A DNA stretch of 64,000 nucleotides from Streptomyces stelliscabiei. Lineage in GTDB: Bacteria; Actinomycetota; Actinomycetes; Streptomycetales; Streptomycetaceae. The notes under the pieces were generated by a model. It worked only from the letters and a program-made list of their open reading frames with translations, had not been told where the DNA came from and did no database searches. The stretch covers positions 7,998,001 through 8,062,000 of the forward strand of contig NZ_JADBGF010000001.1 in NCBI RefSeq assembly GCF_014873495.1, in the 5' to 3' direction. Numbering within the stretch: position 1 is the stretch's first letter; each line of letters starts with the position of its first letter. Below are positions 49,247 through 58,663 of this stretch, piece after piece. The translations under genes and the position numbers were made by a program.

Positions 49247-50399
49247 CGCCCCCGTCGTCCACAGCGACGACCCGGCCTCCTTCCCGCACAGCGTCCTCGC
49301 CGAACGGCACCCCGCCCTCCTGCGCAAGGTCCGGGACGCCACGCCCTACGGCCCCGAACAGCGCCACGCCCTGGAGGAGTTGCTGCACAACACCCTCCAC
49401 GGCACCGTCGAACCACCGGCGGACGACGACTGGTGGGACACCTGGAACGTACGCCGCCACGCCGGCCGCTCCTGGTTCACCCTCCCCTTCCTCGTCGCCG
49501 AGAGCTGCTTCTACCGCCAACTCCTGCGCGCGGTCGGCTACTTCGGCCCCGGCCCCTGGCAGGGCGTCGACCCGTTCCGCCCCTTCAAGCTCGCCGAACT
49601 CGACACCCCCGAAGCGGCCGCCGAACTCGCCGCCCTCGGACCCCTGTCGAGCCGGCCCCTCCCGGACCAGCTCACGGCCCTCCTCCACGGCTCCCTCTGG
49701 GGCAACCGCGCGGACCTGGGCTTCCGCCTCCAGACCGAGCGGGACGGCGAGGCCACCGCCGCGTCCCCCCTGGTGGCGGACGACACCGAGCCACTGCTCT
49801 CCCTGCTGACGGACGGGACCGGAACGTCTGCCGGGCGCACCCTCTGCCTGGTCGCCGACAACGCGGGCCGGGAACTGATTCCCGACCTCCTCCTCGTCGA
49901 CCATCTCCTCACCCACGGTCACTTCGCCCGTGCCGTCCTGCACCTCAAGCCGTACCCGTACTTCGTCTCGGACGCCACCACCGCCGACACCCTCGACGCG
50001 GTGCACCACCTGGTCGCGGCGAAGACCGACGCGGGGCACCGCCTCCACACCGCCCTCACCGAGGGCCGCCTGACCCTGCGCACCCACCCCTTCTCCTGCG
50101 CGCCCCTGCCCTACGCGGACATGCCGCCCGACCTGCACGAGGACTTCGCCTCCGCCGACCTCACCCTGATGAAGGGCGACCTCAACTACCGCCGCCTGGT
50201 GGGTGACCGCCTCTGGCCCCCCACCACCCCCTTCGCCGAGGCCACCGCCTACTTCCCCGCCCCGGTGGCCGCCCTGCGCACCCTCAAGTCCGACGTCGTC
50301 ACCGGCCTGACCCCCGAAACGGAAACGGTCCTCGTGACCGCCGAGGGCCAGCGCTGGCGCACGAGCGGGACGAGAGCGCTGATCCAGGTCCGGTTCTGA
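49239..50399 (+). CDS. DUF89/ARMT1-family damage-control phosphatase
   Basis: 386-aa protein of the metal-dependent DUF89 family, which dephosphorylates damaged or excess sugar phosphates and related metabolites. The metal site is visible in LVADNAGRELIPDLLLVDHL (Asp and Asn) and in LMKGDLNYRRLVGDRLWPP (Asp), both family signatures. Helical N-terminal part (WFTLPFLVAESCFYRQLLRA). The ATG at 49239 lies 8 nt before the upstream stop, so it is translated with the zinc-ribbon protein. Cytoplasmic. Confidence 0.92.
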   Translation: MPDAPVVHSDDPASFPHSVLAERHPALLRKVRDATPYGPEQRHALEELLHNTLHGTVEPPADDDWWDTWNVRRHAGRSWFTLPFLVAESCFYRQLLRAVGYFGPGPWQGVDPFRPFKLAELDTPEAAAELAALGPLSSRPLPDQLTALLHGSLWGNRADLGFRLQTERDGEATAASPLVADDTEPLLSLLTDGTGTSAGRTLCLVADNAGRELIPDLLLVDHLLTHGHFARAVLHLKPYPYFVSDATTADTLDAVHHLVAAKTDAGHRLHTALTEGRLTLRTHPFSCAPLPYADMPPDLHEDFASADLTLMKGDLNYRRLVGDRLWPPTTPFAEATAYFPAPVAALRTLKSDVVTGLTPETETVLVTAEGQRWRTSGTRALIQVRF

Positions 50400-50530
50400 C
50401 GGCGGAGCGGCTCCCGCCCCGCGTGGTCCCCGGTGCGCGGCGCGCTCGGACTCACGTCCGGATTCACGCGATGGTGTGATCATGTGCCCCTGTCCGGATG
50501 CCCGCCACGGGTCACGGGTAGGGCCCGGCC

Positions 50531-52738
50531 ATGACGCAGCCGTTCGTACTTCCGCACTTCTACATGCCGTATCCCGCGCGGCTGAACCCCCACCTCGAAC
50601 AGGCCCGTGCTCATTCCTCCGAGTGGGCGCGGGAGATGGGCATGCTGGAGGGCTCCGGTGTGTGGGACCAGGCGGACCTGGACGCGCACGACTACGGCCT
50701 GCTGTGCGCGTACACCCATCCCGACTGCGACGGCCCGGCGCTCTCGCTCATCACCGACTGGTACGTGTGGGTCTTCTTCTTCGACGACCACTTCCTGGAA
50801 CTCTTCAAGCGGCCCCAGGACCGCCCCGGAGGCAAGGCCCACCTCGACCGGCTCCCCCTCTTCATGCCGCTGGACCTCTCCACCCCCGTGCCCGAGCCGC
50901 GGAACCCGGTGGAGGCGGGCCTCGCCGACCTCTGGGCCCGTACGGTGCCGTCGATGTCGATGGACTGGCGCCGCCGCTTCGCCGTGGCGACCGAACACCT
51001 GCTCAACGAGTCGATGTGGGAGCTGTCCAACATCAACGAGGGCCGGATCGCCAACCCGGTCGAGTACATCGAGATGCGTCGCAAGGTCGGCGGCGCGCCC
51101 TGGTCGGCCGGGCTGGTCGAGTACGCGACCTGCGAAGTCCCGGCCTCCGTCGCGGAGTCCAGGCCCCTGAGGGTGCTGATGGAGACCTTCTCCGACGCCG
51201 TCCACCTGCGCAACGACCTGTTCTCGTACCAGCGTGAGGTCGAGGACGAGGGCGAGAACAGCAACGGCGTGCTCGTCCTGGAGACCTTCTTCGGCTGCGG
51301 CACTCAGCAGGCCGCCGAGACGGTCAACGACATCCTCACCTCCCGGCTGCACCAGTTCGAGAACACCGCGCTCACCGAGGTCCCCGGAATCGCCCTGGAG
51401 AAGGGCCTCACCCCGGCCGAGACCGCCGCCGTCGCGGCCTACACGAAGGGCCTCCAGGACTGGCAGTCCGGTGGCCACGAGTGGCACATGCGCTCCAGCC
51501 GCTACATGAACGAGGGGGCCGCCGCCTCGCGCGGCCCGCTCGACCTCGGCGGCTCGGTCCTGTCCGGCCCCGCTCTGGTCGCCCGGGCCGGGTTCGGCAC
51601 GTCCGCCGCCGATGTGGGGGCGCTGCTCGCGACCGCCGCCGCGGAACGGCTGCGGGCGCACACGCATCAGCCGTACCAGAAGGTCGGACCGTCGCGACTG
51701 CCGGACTTCTACATGCCCTTCCAGGTGGAACTCTCCCCGCACCTGGACGGCGCCCGCCCCCGCCTCACCGCCTGGGCGCACGCGACGGGCATCCTCGGCG
51801 AGGGCGTCTGGGACGAGGAGCGGCTCGCCGCCGCCGACCTGCCCCTCTGCTCGGCCGGCCTCGACCCGGACGCCACCCCCGAGCAACTGGACCTCAGCTC
51901 CCAGTGGCTCGCCTGGGGCACCTACGGCGACGACTACTACCCCCTGGTCTTCGGCCACCGCCGCGACCTCACCGCCGCCCGGCTGACCACGGCCCGGCTC
52001 TCCGACTGCATGCCCGTCGAGGGCGAGCCGGTCCCTGTCCCGGTGAACGGCATGGAACGGGGCCTGATCGACCTCTGGGCACGGACGACGGCGGGGATGA
52101 CCCCGGACCAGCGGCGCGGCCTGAAGGCATCCGTCGACAAGATGACGGAGAGCTGGGTGTGGGAGGTGTTCAACCAGATCCAGCACCGCGTCCCCGACCC
52201 GGTCGACTATCTGGAGATGCGCCGCGCCACCTTCGGCTCCGACCTCACCCTCAGCATGTGCCGGATGGGCCACGGCCCACAGATCCCGGAGGCGGTCTAT
52301 CGCAGCGGCCCCGTCCGCTCACTGGAGAACGCGGCGATCGACTACGCCTGCCTCGTCAACGACGTCTTCTCCTACCAGAAGGAGATCGAGTACGAGGGCG
52401 AGGTCCACAACGCGATCCTCGTCGTGCAGAACTTCTTCGGCTGCGACTACCCGACCGCGCTCGGTGTGATCCACGACCTGATGACCCAGCGCATGCAGCA
52501 GTTCCAGCACGTCGTGGCCCATGAACTACCCGTCGTCTACGACGACTTCGGGCTGACCGAAGAGGCGCGCGACATCATGGGCGGCTATGTGACCGACCTG
52601 CAGAACTGGCTGTCCGGCATCCTCAACTGGCACCGCGCGGTGGACCGTTACAAGCCGGAGTTCCTGGCCCGCCGGGCCCACGGCTTCGTCCCGGACCGCC
52701 CGCCGGTCCTGTCCTTCGCGCCGGCGCACGCGGGCTGA
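50531..52738 (+). CDS. geoA: Geosmin synthase (bifunctional germacradienol/geosmin synthase)
   Basis: 735-aa two-domain terpene cyclase. The N-terminal domain turns farnesyl diphosphate into germacradienol and germacrene D: acidic motif DDHFLE (85-90) and NDLFSYQRE (228-236). The C-terminal domain converts germacradienol to geosmin with loss of acetone: DDYYP (467-471) and NDVFSYQKE (610-618). Both halves begin with the repeated F-Y-M-P motif (FYMPYPARLNPHL and FYMPFQVELSPHL), showing the internal duplication. ATG at 50531 with a weak site. No cyclic-nucleotide-binding regulator (EshA type) is adjacent. Cytoplasmic. Confidence 0.98.
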   Translation: MTQPFVLPHFYMPYPARLNPHLEQARAHSSEWAREMGMLEGSGVWDQADLDAHDYGLLCAYTHPDCDGPALSLITDWYVWVFFFDDHFLELFKRPQDRPGGKAHLDRLPLFMPLDLSTPVPEPRNPVEAGLADLWARTVPSMSMDWRRRFAVATEHLLNESMWELSNINEGRIANPVEYIEMRRKVGGAPWSAGLVEYATCEVPASVAESRPLRVLMETFSDAVHLRNDLFSYQREVEDEGENSNGVLVLETFFGCGTQQAAETVNDILTSRLHQFENTALTEVPGIALEKGLTPAETAAVAAYTKGLQDWQSGGHEWHMRSSRYMNEGAAASRGPLDLGGSVLSGPALVARAGFGTSAADVGALLATAAAERLRAHTHQPYQKVGPSRLPDFYMPFQVELSPHLDGARPRLTAWAHATGILGEGVWDEERLAAADLPLCSAGLDPDATPEQLDLSSQWLAWGTYGDDYYPLVFGHRRDLTAARLTTARLSDCMPVEGEPVPVPVNGMERGLIDLWARTTAGMTPDQRRGLKASVDKMTESWVWEVFNQIQHRVPDPVDYLEMRRATFGSDLTLSMCRMGHGPQIPEAVYRSGPVRSLENAAIDYACLVNDVFSYQKEIEYEGEVHNAILVVQNFFGCDYPTALGVIHDLMTQRMQQFQHVVAHELPVVYDDFGLTEEARDIMGGYVTDLQNWLSGILNWHRAVDRYKPEFLARRAHGFVPDRPPVLSFAPAHAG

Positions 52739-52777
52739 GCCGCGCCGGGCCGGGCACGACCCGAGCCCGCCCCGGGG

Positions 52778-52915
52778 TCAGGCCGGGTGGGGCGCCGCCG
52801 CCCGGGTCGCGTGCGCGACCGCGGCCCGGGCGAACGCCCGCAGGACCGGGTGCGGCCGGCCGCCGTCGCCGGCCGGCTCCGGCTGGAAGAGCGCCGCCAC
52901 CGGCCTTCTCCACCG
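52778..52915 (-). pseudogene. C-terminal remnant of a glutamine amidotransferase-like gene
   Basis: Read leftward, the last 45 codons before a TGA at 52778 give HNRWRRPVAALFQPEPAGDG and PHPVLRAFARAAVAHATRAA. This matches the end of CTP-synthase-like class I amidotransferases (the QPE triad segment followed by HPLxxAF). Upstream of about 52915 the frame no longer resembles the family, and the Cys and earlier His regions are missing. It is too short to be active and has no start signal. The identification rests on about 40 residues. Confidence 0.5.
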
Positions 52916-53038
52916 GTTGTGCCGCTGCGCGGCACGGCTTCCGGCGCAGACCGATGTGACGGGGTGTCAGTCTCACTCTTTCGTGGCTCGTCGGGCCGGG
53001 ACGGCCCGGGTAGGTGTCCGGCCGGAGGTGGCGACACC

Positions 53039-53656
53039 ATGGAACAGACCGCGTTGAGACCCAAACCCATGCCGGGCCGGGAGCCCGGCGAGGACCGCCC
53101 GTCCGGCACGGCCCGGCGCCCGCACGCCGCACCCCGCCGCGCCCGGCAACGACTGATCACCCTGCTGTTCGCCCTGGTCGTCTGTGTGGCCCTCGTCCTG
53201 TCGGGCGTGGGGCTCGGCACGATGGGCGCCACCGTGATCGGCATGAGCCGACTCGCGGAGCTGCGGGCGGACGCGCCGGAGGCCACCGCCCGGCCCGACG
53301 GCGGCCGGTCCCGGCAGGGACTCCTGTCCTCGACCCCCGGACAGGGGAGTTCGCTGCCCGCGAGCCCCAGGGCGGCCGTGCGCCCCACCCTCGGTGTCGA
53401 CGTCGTCGACGCCCCCGCGGACGCCCGCGGCCCAGGGGCGCTCGTGGCCGGGGTCCATGTGCCCGGCGCCGGCTACAACGCGGGCCTGGTCCGCGGCGAT
53501 GTCGTGCTGGCCCTGGGCGGCACCCGGACCGGCACGGCGGCCGACCTCGCGCGGGCGATCGGCGCCGCCCGCCCCGGTACGGCGCTCAGGCTCGCCGTAC
53601 GCCACGCCAACGGCACCCGGCAGTACCTGGTGGCCGTACCGGGAGTGACCACCTGA
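53039..53656 (+). CDS. Single-pass membrane protein with PDZ domain
   Basis: 205-aa protein. Residues 1-38 are basic and cytoplasmic, one membrane helix spans about 40-68 (TLLFALVVCVALVLSGVGLG), a Ser/Arg-rich linker follows, and residues 115-203 form a PDZ domain (GALVAGVHVPGAGYNAGLVR, GDVVLALGGT, ARPGTALRLAVRH). There is no protease domain, so it is a HtrA-like PDZ module without catalysis, probably binding exported protein tails. ATG at 53039 preceded by GGAGGTGG. Confidence 0.85.
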   Translation: MEQTALRPKPMPGREPGEDRPSGTARRPHAAPRRARQRLITLLFALVVCVALVLSGVGLGTMGATVIGMSRLAELRADAPEATARPDGGRSRQGLLSSTPGQGSSLPASPRAAVRPTLGVDVVDAPADARGPGALVAGVHVPGAGYNAGLVRGDVVLALGGTRTGTAADLARAIGAARPGTALRLAVRHANGTRQYLVAVPGVTT

Positions 53657-53825
53657 CCGTGGCGCGTCGCCCGGACAGGGGCCCACGGGGCCGGATCGCG
53701 CCGGAGGCACGAGGCCGGGGCCCCACGACAGCCGACGCCATGAAGCAATCGGCTCGCGTGCGCGGCGGCGGAGGGGCAGGATGCTGCCCGTAGGTCCAGG
53801 GAGCCCCGAGCAGACGGAGACCAGC

Positions 53826-54947
53826 ATGACCGGCCCGCCCCCGCCCTTCACCGTCGACGACTACCGGGCCCGCATGCGGCGCGCGGCACGGGCCGCCGCG
53901 GACGCCGGGCTCGACGGGCTGCTGATCGCGCCCGGCCCGGACCTGGTGTGGCTGACCGGGTACCGGCCGCCGGAGACCGAGCGGCTGACGATGCTGGTGC
54001 TGCGCGACGGCGAGGACCCGGTGCTGGTGGTGCCCACCCTGGAGGCCCCGGACGCCGCCGGGGCACCCGGCGGCCCCGCGCTCACGCTCCGCGACTGGAC
54101 CGACGGCAAGGACCCCTACGAGGCGGCCCACTCCGTCCTCGGCCCGCGCGGCAGCTTCGGCGTCAGCGACAACACCTGGGCGCTGCACCTGCTCGGTCTG
54201 CGGCGGCGGCTGCCCGGGACGACGTACACGGCGCTCACCGAGATCCTGCCGATGCTGCGGGCCGTGAAGGACGCGGCCGAGCTGCGGCGGATGGCGGCGG
54301 CGGGCGAGGCCGCGGACCGGGCGTACGAGGAGATCCGGCAGGTGCCCTTCGCCGGGCGCCGGGAGGCCGAGGTCGCGGCCGACCTCGCCGGGCTGCTGCG
54401 CCGGTCCGGGCACTCCCAGGTCGACTTCACCATCGTCGCCTCGGGCCCGAACGGCGCCAACCCGCACCACGAGGCCGGCGACCGCGTCATCCGTGACGGC
54501 GACATGGTCGTCCTCGACTTCGGCGGCCTCAAGGACGGCTACGGCTCAGACACCTCCCGGACCGTCCACGTCGGCGAACCGTCCGCCGAGGAGCGCGAGG
54601 TGCACGACCTCGTTAGGGCCGCCCAGGAGGCCGGGTTCCGCGCGGTACGGCCCGGCGCGGCCTGCCAGGACGTCGACCGGGCCGCCCGCGCCGTCATCAC
54701 CGACGCCGGGTACGGCGACCGCTTCGTCCACCGCACCGGGCACGGCATCGGCGTCACCACCCATGAACCGCCGTACATGGTCGAGGGGGAGGAGCGCCCC
54801 CTCGTGCCCGGCATGTGCTTCTCGGTCGAACCCGGTGTCTATCTGCCGGGCCGGTTCGGGGTCCGGATCGAGGACATCGTGACGGTCACCGAGGACGGCG
54901 GCCGACGCCTCAACAACACCGCGCGCGAGATGGCGGTGGTCGAGTGA
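53826..54947 (+). CDS. M24 family metallopeptidase (Xaa-Pro aminopeptidase type)
   Basis: 373-aa cytoplasmic peptidase. The N-terminal creatinase-like domain (residues 1-140, LDGLLIAPGPDLVWLTGYRP) precedes the pita-bread catalytic domain. Metal ligands are visible: Asp in VVLDFGGL, Asp in YGSDTSRT, His in RTGHGIGVTTHEPP, Glu in FSVEPGVY and Glu in VRIEDIV. The ATG at 53826 follows GGAG. Likely removes residues before proline. It is followed by a phosphotransferase-fold gene 48 nt downstream. Confidence 0.95.
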   Translation: MTGPPPPFTVDDYRARMRRAARAAADAGLDGLLIAPGPDLVWLTGYRPPETERLTMLVLRDGEDPVLVVPTLEAPDAAGAPGGPALTLRDWTDGKDPYEAAHSVLGPRGSFGVSDNTWALHLLGLRRRLPGTTYTALTEILPMLRAVKDAAELRRMAAAGEAADRAYEEIRQVPFAGRREAEVAADLAGLLRRSGHSQVDFTIVASGPNGANPHHEAGDRVIRDGDMVVLDFGGLKDGYGSDTSRTVHVGEPSAEEREVHDLVRAAQEAGFRAVRPGAACQDVDRAARAVITDAGYGDRFVHRTGHGIGVTTHEPPYMVEGEERPLVPGMCFSVEPGVYLPGRFGVRIEDIVTVTEDGGRRLNNTAREMAVVE

Positions 54948-54995
54948 CCGAGCGCGTACCCTCGCTGCTCTGAGCCCCCGGACGACGGCGCGACC

Positions 54996-55934
54996 ATGAC
55001 CCAGGCACCGACACCCACCGCGGACAGCGTCCGCCTGCTGGTCCGTTCCCTGCTGCGGAACGGGGCGGGCGGGGGCGGCGGCGAGCGCGCCGACGGACCC
55101 GACGTACGGCCCGTCGCCGGCGACGACACGCACCGCACCTGGTGGGTCGGCACCCGCCATGTGCTGCGCCTGACGACCGACCGGCACGCCGTCGTACGGC
55201 AGAAGCGCGAGCTGCGGCTGCGGGACCTGGTGCGTCCGCACATCGGCGTGGCCGTCCCGGTGAGCGTCGCGCACGGGGAGTGGTCCGGCGCGCTCACCTA
55301 CACGCTCGACACCAGACTGCCGGGCGGCACGGCCGAGGACCACGACGTCTCCGCGGTGGGCGAGGCCGATCTGGCGGCGCTCCTCACGGGTCTGCGCGAG
55401 GTGCCGCCGCGGCAGGCCGAGGCGCTCGGGGTGCCGCGGCACGCCCCGCGCTCGCTGGAGACACTGCGCATGGCGGCGGGGCGGGCGGCGCGGGTCCTCG
55501 CCGACGCGGACGAGTTCGACGCGGGGCGGCTCGGGCAGCTGACCTCGGGGAGCGCCGCGCAGCTGACGGCGCCGGGGGCGGTCCTGGTCCACCACGGGCT
55601 GACGGGCGACCACCTCGTGGTGAGCGCGGACGGCCGGGTCCGTGGGGTCCTCGGCTGGACCGACACGGCCGTCGGCGACCCCGCCGAGGACATCGCCGGG
55701 CTCGCCACGGCCGTGGGTTCCCCGGCCGCCGTCCGCGCGGCCACCCTCGCGGGGTACGGCGCCCGGCCCTGTCTGCGTGGTCTCTGGCTGGCCCGCTGCG
55801 ACACGGTCATCGCCCTCGCGGAGGGCCTGCGTGGCCGGGGCCGGGCTCCCCTCCCGGTCCTCCGCCACCGTCTGCGCCGCACCTGGGAGGCGATCCTGCT
55901 GGAGCGGGTGACGGATCTGCGGGGCGAGGACTGA
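54996..55934 (+). CDS. Aminoglycoside phosphotransferase-fold protein, catalytic residues replaced
   Basis: 312-aa protein with the APH/choline kinase fold. The catalytic loop, normally VHGDLxxEHLLV, reads VHHGLTGDHLVV (198-209), so the catalytic Asp is Gly201. The metal-binding LDW is LGW (219-221), so its Asp is Gly220. The downstream TDTAVGDPAEDIAGL is intact. Without both aspartates phosphotransfer is unlikely; it may be a pseudokinase or a decaying gene. The Gly-rich stretch near residues 23-29 is a disordered linker. ATG at 54996. Confidence 0.85.
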   Translation: MTQAPTPTADSVRLLVRSLLRNGAGGGGGERADGPDVRPVAGDDTHRTWWVGTRHVLRLTTDRHAVVRQKRELRLRDLVRPHIGVAVPVSVAHGEWSGALTYTLDTRLPGGTAEDHDVSAVGEADLAALLTGLREVPPRQAEALGVPRHAPRSLETLRMAAGRAARVLADADEFDAGRLGQLTSGSAAQLTAPGAVLVHHGLTGDHLVVSADGRVRGVLGWTDTAVGDPAEDIAGLATAVGSPAAVRAATLAGYGARPCLRGLWLARCDTVIALAEGLRGRGRAPLPVLRHRLRRTWEAILLERVTDLRGED

Positions 55935-55971
55935 CGGGACGGGACCCTCGTCCTGGCGCCGGGTGCCGCGC

Positions 55972-57717
55972 TCACGCCACTGTCAGCACCACGCACGACT
56001 CCCCGCCCAGGGTCAGCACTCCGTCCGCGCCCGGCGCCGACACCGGGTCCCAGGACGCCAGGACCCGGGCGTGCGGGACGCCGACCGGAATCGAGGCGGT
56101 CTCCTTGCCCAGGTTGAGTGCCACGCGCACGTCACCGCGCCGGAAACCGAACCACCGGGCCTCCTCGTCGTAGGCGACCTTGACGTCGGAGAGGTCGGGG
56201 TCGGACAGGTCGGGGAAGGTGCGGCGGAGGGCGACGAGGGTGCGGTACCAGGCCAGCATCCGGGCGTGCGGCTCGCGCGCCGGCTCGGACCAGTCGAGGC
56301 AGGAGCGGTCACGGGTCGCCGGGTCCTGGGGGTCGGGCACGTCCTCCTCGGCCCACCCGTGCGCCGCGAACTCCCGGCGCCGCCCCCGCCGTACCGCCTC
56401 CGCGAGTTCCGGATCGGTGTGGTCCGTGAAGAACTGCCAGGGGGTGGAGGCCGCCCACTCCTCGCCCATGAAGAGCATGGGGGTGAACGGTCCCGTGAGG
56501 ACGAGCGCGGCCGCGCAGGCCAGCAGGCCGGGGGAGAGGGTCGCGGCGAGGCGGTCCCCCTGGGCGCGGTTGCCGACCTGGTCGTGGGTCTGGGTGTAGC
56601 CCAGCAGCCGGTGCGCGGACAGGCTCGTACGGTCCAGGGGGCGGCCGTGGCGGCGCTCCCGGAAGGAGGAGTACGTGCCGTCGTGGAAGTAGCCGCCCGT
56701 CAGGGTCTTCGCCAGGCCCGCCAGGCCCGCCCGCGCGAAGTCCTCGTAGTAGCCCTGCTCCTCACCGGTCAGGGTGGTGTGCAGGGTGTGGTGGAAGTCG
56801 TCGTTCCACTGGGCGTGCAGCCCGAGCCCGCCCTGCGCGCGGGGGGTGACCAGACGCGGGTCGTTCAGGTCCGACTCGGCGATCAGGAACAGCGGGCGGT
56901 CCACCTGCTCGGCGAGCGCGTCGACGGCCGTCGACAGCTCCTCCAGGAAGTGCAGGGCACGGGTGTCCTTGAGCGCGTGCACCGCGTCCAGCCGCAGTCC
57001 GTCGAGGCGGTAGTCGCGCAGCCAGGCGAGCGCGCTCTCCAGGAAGTACGCCCGCACCTCGTCCGAGCCGGGCGCGTCCAGGTTGACCGCCGCGCCCCAG
57101 GGCGTGTGGTGCCGCTCGGTGAAGTACGGGCCGAAGACGGGCAGGTAGTTGCCGGAGGGGCCCAGATGGTTGTGCACGACGTCGAGCACGACCCCGAGAC
57201 CCAGCTCGTGCGCCGCGTCCACGAACCGCTTCAGCGCCTCGGGACCGCCGTACGGCTCGTGCACGGCCCACAGCGAGACGCCCTCGTAACCCCAGCCGTG
57301 CGTTCCCGGGAACGGGCACAGTGGCATCAACTCCACGTGTGTGACGCCCAGTTCGACCAGATGCGCGAGGCGCCCGGCGGCCGCGTCCAGAGTGCCCTCG
57401 GGGGTGTAGGTGCCGATGTGCAGCTCGTACAGCACCGCGCCCGGCAGCCCGCGCCCGGACCACGCGGCGCGCCACGCGTACCGCCCGTGGTCGACGACCG
57501 CGCTCGGTCCGTCGGGGCCGTCGGGCTGCCGGCGCGAGCGTGGATCGGGCAGGACCGGGCCGTCGTCGACGGCGAAGCCGTAGCGCGTGCCGTCCGATCC
57601 CTCCGCCTCGACCGTCCACCACCCCGGCCGCCCGGGATCGCGCTCCATCGCGTGTGTCGCGCCCTCGCGGTGGAGCGTCGAACGGTCGGCCTGCGGTGCC
57701 CACACCTCGAACTGCAC
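55972..57717 (-). CDS. treZ: Malto-oligosyltrehalose trehalohydrolase TreZ
   Basis: 581-aa GH13 enzyme that releases trehalose from maltooligosyltrehalose made by TreY. N-terminal CBM48-like domain (VQFEVWAPQADRSTLHREG), then the barrel: LYELHIGTYTPEGTLDAA, VLDVVHNHLGPSG, nucleophile Asp in DGLRLDAVHAL, acid/base Glu in FLIAESDLN and transition-state Asp in QTHDQVGNR. The GTG at 57717 follows GGGAGAAG; the frame continues upstream to 57906 without a better site. treY lies 4 kb away on the same strand, unusually separated by peptidase genes. Confidence 0.95.
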   Translation of the reverse strand: MQFEVWAPQADRSTLHREGATHAMERDPGRPGWWTVEAEGSDGTRYGFAVDDGPVLPDPRSRRQPDGPDGPSAVVDHGRYAWRAAWSGRGLPGAVLYELHIGTYTPEGTLDAAAGRLAHLVELGVTHVELMPLCPFPGTHGWGYEGVSLWAVHEPYGGPEALKRFVDAAHELGLGVVLDVVHNHLGPSGNYLPVFGPYFTERHHTPWGAAVNLDAPGSDEVRAYFLESALAWLRDYRLDGLRLDAVHALKDTRALHFLEELSTAVDALAEQVDRPLFLIAESDLNDPRLVTPRAQGGLGLHAQWNDDFHHTLHTTLTGEEQGYYEDFARAGLAGLAKTLTGGYFHDGTYSSFRERRHGRPLDRTSLSAHRLLGYTQTHDQVGNRAQGDRLAATLSPGLLACAAALVLTGPFTPMLFMGEEWAASTPWQFFTDHTDPELAEAVRRGRRREFAAHGWAEEDVPDPQDPATRDRSCLDWSEPAREPHARMLAWYRTLVALRRTFPDLSDPDLSDVKVAYDEEARWFGFRRGDVRVALNLGKETASIPVGVPHARVLASWDPVSAPGADGVLTLGGESCVVLTVA

Positions 57718-57921
57718 GGAACGCTTCTCCCTCGGCTGCCGGTGGTCCTTCTGGGTAGTCAGGGGCCGAGCCGCTCCGGGACGTACGGACACGTGCCGGA
57801 ACCGCTCGCCTCCATCGTGCGCCACACGGGATCTCCGCGCGGTCGGATCGCCGCTTTCGCCCCGTGAGTCGCACCACCGGTCAGGTATGTGTCCGGGGAT
57901 GGTCACCGTTTACGGCTTGTC

Positions 57922-57951
57922 TGGACACTCCAGGTCCCCCTGACCGACAAT
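57922..57951 (+). promoter_or_regulatory. Promoter of the FHA gene
   Basis: TGGACA (57922-57927) and GACAAT (57946-57951) with 18-nt spacing. The -10 box ends 7 nt before the GTG start, so the transcript is probably leaderless. Confidence 0.5.
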
Positions 57952-57958
57952 CACACGC

Positions 57959-58510
57959 GTGACGTCGTCCTTCGAGTTCCACACGTACCCCGCGCGACTG
58001 TCGGACGCCGAGCGCGACCGCGCGCTGAGGGCGCTCCGTGACGGCGTCGCACTGGGCCGTCTGTCGCACGACACGTTCATCCGGCGGATGGAGCTGGCGC
58101 TCACCGCCCGCCGCTCCGACGAACTCGCCGTGCTCGTCGCCGATCTGCCCGTCGAGAAGCGCTGGTCCCGGCTGGTGCTCGGCACCGTCGGAGCGGTCTC
58201 CGGCTTCGGTGTGAAGCTGCGCCGGGCCTGGCAGGCCGAGCGGCTTCCCAAGCTCCAGCTGCCGCACCCCGGGAGAGAGCACGCCCTGCGCATCGGCCGC
58301 GACCCCGGCAGCGGTCTTCGGCTCAGCCACGAGACGGTCTCCCGGGTGCACGCCGAGCTGAGCCGCCAGGGCGGCCTGTGGATCCTGCGCGACCTCGGCT
58401 CCACCAACGGCACCACCGTCAACGGCCGTCGGGTGATCGGCGCGGCCGTCGTGCGGGACGGCGATCAGGTCAGTTTCGGCCGCATGAACTTCCGCCTCTC
58501 CTCGGAATGA
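57959..58510 (+). CDS. DUF1707-FHA domain protein
   Basis: 183-aa cytoplasmic protein. The N-terminal DUF1707 domain (residues 12-65: RLSDAERDRALRALRDGVAL, GRLSHDTFIRRMELALTAR) is followed by a linker and an FHA domain (about 105-182) with the phosphothreonine-binding residues in LRIGRDPGSG, SRVHAEL and DLGSTNGTTVNGR. It probably docks onto proteins phosphorylated by Ser/Thr kinases, none of which is nearby. GTG at 57959 without a ribosome binding site, fitting a leaderless transcript. Confidence 0.93.
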   Translation: MTSSFEFHTYPARLSDAERDRALRALRDGVALGRLSHDTFIRRMELALTARRSDELAVLVADLPVEKRWSRLVLGTVGAVSGFGVKLRRAWQAERLPKLQLPHPGREHALRIGRDPGSGLRLSHETVSRVHAELSRQGGLWILRDLGSTNGTTVNGRRVIGAAVVRDGDQVSFGRMNFRLSSE

Positions 58511-58663
58511 CCTTCCGACCGATCCCACGGCAAAGCTCTGGCCTGGGATTTACGCAGCGAGTTTGTCAACTTCCCTGCCCTTCCAGGGTGTTGACGTGCG
58601 TTCTCGGCCATGACTGACTGTGTGTACACCATGCACACCAGGTGAACCGACGGCACCACATTC

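Noticed and set aside
58565..58618. A third copy of the shared promoter module before the M14 gene.
   Set aside because: Only GTCAACTTCCCTGC matches; the AAGT and TAG boxes are absent at the expected distances, so I list it only as a partial match.
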